Below are positions 1-7,426 of a DNA stretch of 25,679 nt, piece by piece. Origin of the DNA: a virus; the IMG/VR virus record IMGVR_UViG_3300030118_002834, positions 1 through 25,679 of that record. One strand, written 5' to 3'. Below the pieces are notes generated by a model. That model worked only from the letters and a program-made list of their open reading frames with translations, made no database searches and was not told the DNA's origin. Numbering within the stretch: position 1 is the first letter of the stretch; each line of letters opens with the position of its first letter. The position numbers and the translations under genes are program-made.

Positions 1-355
1 TATGACTAGCATCAAAAACAATACCATGAATACCAGTATTTTCTGGATTAAAAATTACATCACCATTAAAGGTGCTAGTTTGATCTACAAAAAGACCACC
101 AGTTAAGTTTGCTAAATTAAAATAGTTTGTATTTGCATCATTACCATTAGTTGCATCTTTATACATCAACTTGCCAGTATCTCCATTTGCAAACCACTGA
201 TGTGGAAAAGCAACTTGAACAGGTGTTGGATCAGTAGTAACTGGAGGTGTATTACCAAAATTATTACTTGCTAATTGTTGTAAAGCGTTTTGTATATCTT
301 CTCGAACCTGTTGACCTGTATCGTTTTCAATTATGAAATCATTATTGTTTGCCAT
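1..355 (-). CDS. N-terminal part of a tail or tail-fibre protein, cut by the window edge
   Basis: An open frame starts at the ATG at 353-355 and runs on the minus strand without a stop to base 1, giving about 118 residues. The product begins MANNNDFIIENDTGQQVRED and continues with a region rich in Asn, Thr and Gly. I recall starts of this kind in tail or fibre proteins of marine phages, but that is recognition from memory, not a search. It lies 31 bases after the host-specificity protein J homologue and is read in the same direction, which suits a distal tail component such as a side fibre. No enzymatic motif is visible in the part present. The function stays uncertain because most of the gene is outside the window. 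Confidence 0.75.
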   Translation of the reverse strand, partial: MANNNDFIIENDTGQQVREDIQNALQQLASNNFGNTPPVTTDPTPVQVAFPHQWFANGDTGKLMYKDATNGNDANTNYFNLANLTGGLFVDQTSTFNGDVIFNPENTGIHGIVFDASH

Positions 356-386
356 TTAATTTTTTTTACTTATTATACATTCTAAT

Positions 387-3300
387 TTATCCGTAACCAA
401 TAGCAACAAAAGTAAAGTCACGAGAAAATCTACTAGTTTGATACTGTGGTTGAGTAATATTAAGTGTAAAACTAGTATTAGTAATATTTGTTATTTCTAT
501 AACATCTGCTGCGTTTGGATTTAAAAGTGTAACTTCAATATGTGGTTTTAAATTTGCTCCAACACCCAAAGAAGCATCACCAGCAAAAAATGGCTTTGCA
601 AATGTGACTACCGTATCCGCAACGCTTGATGTAGTTAATGTTTGAATACTAGTTTCTGTTCTTCTATTAATTTTTACATTGCAGCCAAGTTGTTTTATTT
701 TTATATTTTGATTTAGATTTTTACATTTTAACTCTAAAACAAATCTAAATCCTCTTCCTGTAAATGTAGAATTGGTAACTTCAATAAAAGGGCAATTATT
801 AAAATCGTTTACTACATAACTTGCTCCACTAGGAGCATTATTTGTAGATTGCACTCTAAGTTTTGCATCAATATCAAAAGTTTCGTTATTAACATCTGAA
901 TCCCAAGTTCTAAATTCATCAACATCACCAATACGACTATCCCATTGAGCATCTGGTAAAAACCCAATAGCATTAATTATTTTTTCAAGCTGTACTGTTG
1001 CAACTTCTTTTAAATCTAAAATTTCCTTAAATAAATAAGACCCCTCTCCATTTGAATTTGATGTATCACTTATTACTAAGGCATCCAATGAAGAATTATA
1101 TTCAGTGTTTACTAATCCGTTCGTTGGAAACCCTTGAAATTTTGGACTTAAATTATGTTCTGCTATTGATTTAACTATTGCAGTTGTAGATTTTTTTATT
1201 TCGTTATATTGAACATTTGATGTTGGTGACGAGTTAATTATCAAAGAAGAAGCTAACAAACTAGCCCTGCCACCGTCATCTATAAATTTAAGCATGTGTT
1301 TGCCAATAAGGTTTTGAACAATTATTTCTGAAGAGTTTCCGGGGAATGTTAATTTTGTACTATCAAAGAAAAAATTACCACTCCCGTCAGTATTACTATC
1401 ATGACAATAAGCAACAAATCCTCCATGTAAAACATCAAGTTCCTCTGATTTATCAAATTTTATTTTTATTAATTCATCACTAACAGTTTCAACAAATAAA
1501 TTTTTAACAAAATCTGGTGCTTTAGTTTTTCCACTAAATGTTTTTTTCAATATTGTCGTTTCATTACTTTGTTGCCCAAAAGCATTTATTGATCTTATTG
1601 CAAATTCATAATTTCCTTTTGTTGAGTTAAAAATATCAAAATTTATTTCTGATGTTGTAATTCTTCTTGGACTTCCACCATCAATACTAAATTCTAAAAA
1701 ATATTCTTTGACACCTTGAACGGGAGTCCATGTAATTGTTATAACAGATGTAGCTCTATTATCTTGGATAATAATATTTTCAACAGCATCTAAATTTTTT
1801 GGTGGTATTGGTAAGTCAATAACTTTTTTAATTGGATCAACTATTATTTCCTGTGGTGATTCAACTATAGAATAAATTAATTCGTTATATAAAACTGCAC
1901 TAACATTATATGACGCATCTTGTTTTGACTCACTAATACTAACTACTCTATATTTTGGTAAAGAGGATACATTATTAATTTGCCTATCTATTACATAAAA
2001 AGTATTTTTTAATGGATTGCGCCTAAACGCATTTGTAGTAATAGTTTTTTGAACAAGATCAATAGATAATATTTGTTTTGTTTCAACATATTGTTTGCTT
2101 AAATTAGGATCAGTTTCATTTGCATCTGTATCTAAAACAATTGTTAGTTGCAAACTTGATGTTCCAGTACTGTCTAGGTTTGTTTTTTCAACGTCATCAA
2201 CTGTTATTACAGTAGTATCATTTTCTGTATCTGTAGTAGCAGAGACTACACGACCACTAGTTCTATCATTTGTTTTTAAAGGATCTTGTATTGCTATTAC
2301 TTGTCCGGGTCTAACAATTACGCCTGCTTCAACTGTTACTGAGAATGAAACTGTTTCACCCCTTGTAAATTGTGTTAATAAAAACCACTTTGCTGCTCTT
2401 ATTGCTTGAGTCCTTGATGTACAACCAAAAGTCTTTAAATTTTTGATGTTTATACCAAAAGCATTTTCTACATTTGCCAAATTTGAATGTAAATCTTTTA
2501 AAAATACATTTGCTATTTGTAAGTCTTGGATATCATTATCAAAATAAGATACTGTACATTGTGTAAATTTTGTTTTTTGGGATGTAGTGTTATATATAAA
2601 ACCAAATTCAGTTACATTAGCTAAACCAAATACATAACTAACATCTGTAGGTCTATCTTGAGATAATTTTAATGAGCCAACAGAGTAAAATGGTACAGCG
2701 TTCATGTTTGAACAAAAATCTCTTATTACTTCATACGCATCTTTTTTTTGTCCTAAAATTACATTGTTACTAAATCTTGGCTCTTTTGTTTCATCAGGTA
2801 AAGTTATTAATTGAGAACTATATTTACTTGCTTCATAAAAACTGTATAAATCTAATTCTTTCTCTTTTATATGTTCTCCAAACCCTTTAATAGTAGTAAG
2901 TAAATCAAATAAAATCCAACTAGGGTCATTTGTAAAAAATTTTGTAGTAGTTAGAGTTCCATTAAAAATATAATTTGAAGGATAATAAATAAAATTAAAA
3001 TTTTTAATAGTACCTAAATTTAATTGTGTAGCTCTTTTTTGATTTCTAATTACTTCGGGAGTTCTACCATTAACATCAGGTGCAGGAATTTTTATTTTTG
3101 TACCCTGTACGACGTATTTTCTAGTTGGGTACTTACCAAACTGCTCTGCGTTAAAGCGTAAACCAGCCAAAGCAAAATTATTATAAGATCTTGTTTCAGT
3201 TTTTATTTCAGTAAATGATTGAAAATTAATTTTATTTCTTTTTTTGAAATTTGTTTCATCAAGTATATTTCGACTTACTTTTATTTGAAGAGGAAAACTT

Positions 3301-4619
3301 GTAAGTATATTTTTAACAATAGTTATAAAAGAAGTTTTTCTGTTTTCAGTTGTTAAATTATCTAAAGTAAGACCCTTATCTTGTATTTTTTGATCACTAA
3401 ATTTTAAATTTGTAACCATAAATGTCCTAGTCATACCTTTTAGTTGCTCAGTTTCAAATCCAGTTATCTGTGCAGTAAATTGAGTATTTTTATTTAATCC
3501 TTGACCTAGTAATTGAAAATTTATAGTATCTCCTACTTGAAAATTACTTGGATTATTTTCGTTAATATTAATTTTATAAAATCTATCATTATTACTTCCA
3601 ACAGGATCATTAAAAAATCCAAATGTATCTAAATGACTAATTTGTATCTCATAATCTCTTGTATAACCTCTAACTGCAATACCTTTAACTTCTTCATTAA
3701 CTATAGGAAAATGAGTTTTACCATTGAACTCAATTATTTGTATTTGAAAACTAGTTGAAAATGATTTGGAACTACCATCATTTTTTGATTCTCCTAAATC
3801 AGGAAATTGTAATGTTACTCTTAATTTATCAAAATCAATTGTTGTAGAGTTTATGCTACTAGTAGTAGCCGTTACTCCAACACTTGTAGCAACTCTTGCT
3901 TGTAAAGGAGTTTGTCTACCTTGATTATTAGTATTTTCATATTTCTTACCAGTATTTTGTAATAAAATATATTTATAACTAGTAGAATCACCTGTCTTTG
4001 TGGCAGTGCCTATTTTTTGTATTATTGGTACTTTTCTAGTTTTATCAATTTCTTGTGGTGGTGATGCAGTATCAAGTCTTACTATATTTGCAAATTCGTT
4101 TACTTTAAATTGATGTGTTGTACTTGCATATATAAAAGCTATTGTCTCTGCTGGTAATTCAATATTATTACCAAAATCTAATCTATAACCAGAATCAACA
4201 TTGTTACGGTTTAAAACATCAGTTGTATTACCTGTTTTATTTACAAAGATTACTCCTGTTTTTGCAGTATTCAAAGGATCTCTTGCAACCTGTCTGCTAA
4301 CTGGGACAGTATTTTCAACAGCATCTATAAGTTCTAAAGGGTCTTGATTTGAAGTACCAGTTCTAAAGTCAACACTTACATCAGCAAAATTCTGTCTACC
4401 ATTTGTAGTTTGAATTTGTGTATCGTCTAAAAATATATTTTCTTGATAATTATAAGTTTGATCTAAGTTACCATCTTTAATACCCTCAATTTCACCATGA
4501 CAGAGCAAATCAACAATTTTTGCAAATTGTATGCTTTTAATATCATCTTGTTTTAAATTAGAGTCTTTTTTTCTTACACTTTGTTTGCCGAAAAAAGAAT
4601 CAGATACTAGTTTTACCAC
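387..4619 (-). CDS. J: Tail tip host-specificity protein, lambda gpJ-like
   Basis: This 1410-residue protein is the largest in the window and sits in the position of lambda J, straight after the I homologue. J proteins form the central tail tip and bind the host receptor. The N-terminal part has the typical 'IVDLLCHGEIEGI' segment (about residues 34-46). A central 'DPSWILFDLL' region at about residue 565 is characteristic of the J/TipJ family. Two fibronectin type III-like segments follow at about 937-1035 and 1040-1120, and the C-terminal third is the variable part that would contact the receptor. The start is GTG, directly after the TAA of the upstream gene. A GGAGG ribosome binding site at 4628-4632, 8 bases upstream, supports this start. 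The family is certain; the receptor cannot be predicted. Confidence 0.93.
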   Translation of the reverse strand: MVKLVSDSFFGKQSVRKKDSNLKQDDIKSIQFAKIVDLLCHGEIEGIKDGNLDQTYNYQENIFLDDTQIQTTNGRQNFADVSVDFRTGTSNQDPLELIDAVENTVPVSRQVARDPLNTAKTGVIFVNKTGNTTDVLNRNNVDSGYRLDFGNNIELPAETIAFIYASTTHQFKVNEFANIVRLDTASPPQEIDKTRKVPIIQKIGTATKTGDSTSYKYILLQNTGKKYENTNNQGRQTPLQARVATSVGVTATTSSINSTTIDFDKLRVTLQFPDLGESKNDGSSKSFSTSFQIQIIEFNGKTHFPIVNEEVKGIAVRGYTRDYEIQISHLDTFGFFNDPVGSNNDRFYKININENNPSNFQVGDTINFQLLGQGLNKNTQFTAQITGFETEQLKGMTRTFMVTNLKFSDQKIQDKGLTLDNLTTENRKTSFITIVKNILTSFPLQIKVSRNILDETNFKKRNKINFQSFTEIKTETRSYNNFALAGLRFNAEQFGKYPTRKYVVQGTKIKIPAPDVNGRTPEVIRNQKRATQLNLGTIKNFNFIYYPSNYIFNGTLTTTKFFTNDPSWILFDLLTTIKGFGEHIKEKELDLYSFYEASKYSSQLITLPDETKEPRFSNNVILGQKKDAYEVIRDFCSNMNAVPFYSVGSLKLSQDRPTDVSYVFGLANVTEFGFIYNTTSQKTKFTQCTVSYFDNDIQDLQIANVFLKDLHSNLANVENAFGINIKNLKTFGCTSRTQAIRAAKWFLLTQFTRGETVSFSVTVEAGVIVRPGQVIAIQDPLKTNDRTSGRVVSATTDTENDTTVITVDDVEKTNLDSTGTSSLQLTIVLDTDANETDPNLSKQYVETKQILSIDLVQKTITTNAFRRNPLKNTFYVIDRQINNVSSLPKYRVVSISESKQDASYNVSAVLYNELIYSIVESPQEIIVDPIKKVIDLPIPPKNLDAVENIIIQDNRATSVITITWTPVQGVKEYFLEFSIDGGSPRRITTSEINFDIFNSTKGNYEFAIRSINAFGQQSNETTILKKTFSGKTKAPDFVKNLFVETVSDELIKIKFDKSEELDVLHGGFVAYCHDSNTDGSGNFFFDSTKLTFPGNSSEIIVQNLIGKHMLKFIDDGGRASLLASSLIINSSPTSNVQYNEIKKSTTAIVKSIAEHNLSPKFQGFPTNGLVNTEYNSSLDALVISDTSNSNGEGSYLFKEILDLKEVATVQLEKIINAIGFLPDAQWDSRIGDVDEFRTWDSDVNNETFDIDAKLRVQSTNNAPSGASYVVNDFNNCPFIEVTNSTFTGRGFRFVLELKCKNLNQNIKIKQLGCNVKINRRTETSIQTLTTSSVADTVVTFAKPFFAGDASLGVGANLKPHIEVTLLNPNAADVIEITNITNTSFTLNITQPQYQTSRFSRDFTFVAIGYG

Positions 4620-5270
4620 TTAAAAAACCTCCGAACTAAATGGTTGTGAGCCTTTTATATCTCGTCTCACCTGTAAGGTGTCAACACCTGATGAAATGAC
4701 AATTGATCCACAAAGTATCTCTCCATAAATAATAGGAATTGGAGTACCAGCAGCAACGACATTAGATATATTATTAAAAGAATAAGAAGCTCTTAAATTT
4801 GGGTCAGATAGGTTTTGATCTTGTGGATTATTATAATTTTGACCACCCCCAAGCAATGCTGCTGCTCCACTCATTGCCATTGTTGCTCCAATAGTTTGAA
4901 CAATTCCACTAATTAATTTATTACCAATAATTGATTGCTGCGCTCCAATACCTAAACCAGCAAATCCTCCAGTGTAATAATATATTGCTATTCCAATTGC
5001 AAATTTAAAAATATTTTTAACAGTATTACCCGCCCCAATAACTAAAGGTATAACTTGTATATCACCACGCATGTTAATGTCGGGATTATCTAAAGTTTTA
5101 CCATTAACTTTAATTTTATAAAGTTGATTTCCCATGTGACTCTCAAGATCAGGAAAATTTGCTTTTAAAAAACTAAATACATCTTTCGGTTTATTAATTA
5201 CAGCTTCAAAGCTAGATTGACCACAAAATTTTCGTAAAGTACCATAAATTATTATTTTTCTAAGGCTCAT
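4620..5270 (-). CDS. I: Tail assembly protein, lambda gpI-like
   Basis: This 216-residue protein lies between the K and J homologues, as in lambda. The N-terminal ~75 residues (IIIYGTLRKFCGQ... to QVIPLVIGAG) look like the ubiquitin-like fold of the lambda tail assembly I family. A Gly/Ala-rich hydrophobic middle follows (about 80-145), with segments that could insert in or lie against a membrane. The tail 'VVAAGTPIPIIYGEILCGS' at about 170-190 is typical of the family's C-terminus. In lambda, I is needed to build the tail tip and is not retained in large amounts. The start ATG overlaps the end of the K homologue by 11 bases, which suggests coupled translation. The stop abuts the GTG start of J. 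Confidence 0.9.
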   Translation of the reverse strand: MSLRKIIIYGTLRKFCGQSSFEAVINKPKDVFSFLKANFPDLESHMGNQLYKIKVNGKTLDNPDINMRGDIQVIPLVIGAGNTVKNIFKFAIGIAIYYYTGGFAGLGIGAQQSIIGNKLISGIVQTIGATMAMSGAAALLGGGQNYNNPQDQNLSDPNLRASYSFNNISNVVAAGTPIPIIYGEILCGSIVISSGVDTLQVRRDIKGSQPFSSEVF

Positions 5271-5964
5271 ATCTAAATATTTTTTTTGTTATCTTTTGAT
5301 ATTCTAAATCATAAATTTCTCTACAACTTAATTTTCCAACAGTATGATGCAAAATTGTTGAGTCTCCAATATATAAAGCAACATGACTTAACCTGTTATA
5401 CATACCTTCCATAAGCATTACATCTCCTATTTTTAAATCTTTATTTTTGATTTCTTTAAAACCTGTATCTTTAGCACACTTTTCAAATAATGGATTATTT
5501 TCAAACTCTCTTAAACTTCTAGGTCTTTCCCATCTTTTCAAAGTTATATTTTTATTAAGAGAATACCAATCATATACTAATGACCAACAATCTTGTACAC
5601 CCCATATAAATTGTCTACCAATTAAAGGATTAGTTAAATTTTCTTTAGGTTCGATTTTATTCCATAATTTATCCTTAAAACTATAAATATGCCAAGGCAT
5701 TTTTAAATAATTACAACTCAAAATATCAGCTTCCGATGCAAATGAATTAGTTACAGGATGAGAGTGAAATATACCTACTATTTCTCCTTGATCTTCACAA
5801 TTGGCATAGTCATCAGGGTCAATAGCAAAATATTCCATTGTAGACTCTGCAACATTTTTACATGGATAAAAAACTTTTTTTCCTTTTATTATTGCTACTA
5901 AACCACAAGCTTCTTTAGGGAAAAGCTTTTCAGAATATTCCTTTGCTTTTTCTTTCCAAGTCAT
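5260..5964 (-). CDS. K: Tail tip peptidase with JAB and NlpC/P60 domains, lambda gpK-like
   Basis: This 234-residue protein combines two hydrolase domains, as in lambda K. The N-terminal half is a JAB/MPN metalloprotease domain with a full JAMM signature: Glu18, His67-Ser-His69, then seven residues to Ser77 and Asp80. The C-terminal half is an NlpC/P60 cysteine peptidase with Cys126 (in DCWSLV), His194 (in LSHVALYIGD) and a third polar residue near His206/His207. All catalytic residues are present, so both activities could work. K-type proteins act at the tail tip, and the NlpC/P60 part is thought to open host peptidoglycan during DNA injection. The ATG overlaps the end of the L homologue by 4 bases. 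Confidence 0.93.
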   Translation of the reverse strand: MTWKEKAKEYSEKLFPKEACGLVAIIKGKKVFYPCKNVAESTMEYFAIDPDDYANCEDQGEIVGIFHSHPVTNSFASEADILSCNYLKMPWHIYSFKDKLWNKIEPKENLTNPLIGRQFIWGVQDCWSLVYDWYSLNKNITLKRWERPRSLREFENNPLFEKCAKDTGFKEIKNKDLKIGDVMLMEGMYNRLSHVALYIGDSTILHHTVGKLSCREIYDLEYQKITKKIFRYEP

Positions 5965-6833
5965 GCTGTTATAAACTTACCAATTCCGGGAAAATCATCT
6001 TCATTAGCAAGTTTAGATGGTGCTGTCACACCTACTAAGTCAAAAGTTGAAACTAATTCAAAACCAACAACATCTCTATCTTCTGAGATCATTCTTTCTA
6101 CAAAATATATTTCTTTATCAAATTCTGCTGTTGGGTCAGGTGATCCATAAGGATTAATATCATCAAAAAAATTTACACTATCTAAATGCTTTGCTAATGT
6201 TCTATGTCGTGTGATTTTTGCTCCCCCTAAGTTTATTGGACAAAAGAAATCACCAATTTGAAATATATTATATTGTTTAAAAAATGACGTTATAGTTCCA
6301 AATGCGTTGCTAAATTTAATTTTTGGTCTAGGCAAAGCACCATTTGTCGAATAAGTATAACCTTCAGCTTCACATGGATATTTTTCGTATGTATTACCCT
6401 GCCAAACAACACTCTGCGTATCTTTAAGATTTACACCGTTATGAAATAAATATGTAATAGGAACTGGAGGATTGGTGTTTGACTGTTTAAAAGTCACCCC
6501 ATTATCTTGACTTGATACAGATTGACTGGTTAATGATTTTACTGTAAATGTAGTATTAGAAGGTTTAGTTACAACAGTATAAAAAGTATCAATCATATTT
6601 TCAGCCTCATTACCATTAGTCAATAATTCTTTAAATTTTAAATTTACAAGATCACCTACACTCGGCATTGATAGAGTATTTGGTGCAGTTATTGTTATGA
6701 CTTTACCAGATTGCGTATAATCCATATCAACATTATTAGGTATATAATGCAAGTTCTCTACTAACTCAATTGAGAAAAAATCCAGAATTGCTATTTTATC
6801 TAAACCTTGTAAATCTGAAACAGGAATAGTCAT
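5961..6833 (-). CDS. L: Minor tail protein, lambda gpL-like, with an inserted beta domain
   Basis: This 290-residue protein has the L family pattern: 'ILDFFSIEL' near the start, 'VVWQGNTYEKYPCEAEGY' around 143-159, 'ALPRPKIKFSN', 'AKITRHRTLAKHLD' and a C-terminal 'VGFELVSTFDLVG'. L binds the tail tip between M and K/I/J, and the gene order here agrees. An extra stretch at about residues 40-117 separates the first strand motif from the rest. It reads like a small beta domain and resembles the insertion in the neighbouring M homologue. Lambda gpL carries an Fe-S cluster held by cysteines in its C-terminal domain. Only Cys154 and Cys198 are visible here, so that cluster is probably absent. The start codon is followed closely in register by the M stop (1-base overlap). 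Confidence 0.9.
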   Translation of the reverse strand: MTIPVSDLQGLDKIAILDFFSIELVENLHYIPNNVDMDYTQSGKVITITAPNTLSMPSVGDLVNLKFKELLTNGNEAENMIDTFYTVVTKPSNTTFTVKSLTSQSVSSQDNGVTFKQSNTNPPVPITYLFHNGVNLKDTQSVVWQGNTYEKYPCEAEGYTYSTNGALPRPKIKFSNAFGTITSFFKQYNIFQIGDFFCPINLGGAKITRHRTLAKHLDSVNFFDDINPYGSPDPTAEFDKEIYFVERMISEDRDVVGFELVSTFDLVGVTAPSKLANEDDFPGIGKFITA

Positions 6834-7426
6834 TATGGTTCAAATACCTGTCTAAATTTTGCTTTTAATGTAGCTGTTTTAGCATTATTTAATGTATAAG
6901 ACCAATCTTCGCAACAATATTGTCCTGCACCTGTTCGTGTGTATGTGATATTAAATTGTGCTGTAGATCCTGTATTAGCATTAGTTGTAATTTCAAATTC
7001 GTTTTGGTCGGTATATTTTTGGACTAAATAAGTTCCAAGTGGAACTATAGATGTACTACCACTAGCAGTAATATTTATAAAATCATTTAAAGCAACTCCA
7101 TGATTATTAGAACTAATTTTTCCAATAGACTTATCTGCTTCAACTTCAATTTGTACAGTTGTAGATGATATTTTTTCTGTCTCTGGTGTGAATGTAAAAC
7201 TTTGTCCCAACAATGCTTGGGTTTTTAAAAACGCATCAATTGTTCTAGCTTCTTGGTGTGTTATATGTTTAAAGTTTACATCAAAAACATTTGCATCTAA
7301 TTGTGTTGGCAAGCCAAAAACAACCCTCTGCTCAAATCCATCCCCTAATTTTGTGACCCTTACTTTTGGTTTTTCTGTTTTTTGAAAAGAAAAATCAGGT
7401 TGTATAGTTGTGGGAAAAATAGCCAT
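6833..7426 (-). CDS. M: Minor tail protein, lambda gpM-like, with an inserted beta domain
   Basis: The 197 residues match the phage minor tail protein M family at both ends. The N-terminal part has 'KVRVTKLGDGFEQRVVFGL' (21-39), then 'EARTIDAFLKTQ', and the C-terminal part ends 'DWSYTLNNAKTATLKAKFRQVFEP', a typical closing strand set. Lambda gpM is about 109 residues. The extra length comes from an insertion at about 88-166, rich in Ser, Thr, Ile and Asn, of the kind seen as small Ig-like or beta-sandwich modules in marine phage tail proteins. M joins the distal end of the tail tube to the tip. It sits between the tape measure and L genes, with no intergenic space on either side. Confidence 0.9.
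   Translation of the reverse strand: MAIFPTTIQPDFSFQKTEKPKVRVTKLGDGFEQRVVFGLPTQLDANVFDVNFKHITHQEARTIDAFLKTQALLGQSFTFTPETEKISSTTVQIEVEADKSIGKISSNNHGVALNDFINITASGSTSIVPLGTYLVQKYTDQNEFEITTNANTGSTAQFNITYTRTGAGQYCCEDWSYTLNNAKTATLKAKFRQVFEP

Noticed and set aside
2095-2409. Plus-strand open frame of 104 codons
   Set aside because: It is fully antisense to the J homologue, has no ribosome binding site and a Ser/Val-rich composition that mirrors the coding strand.
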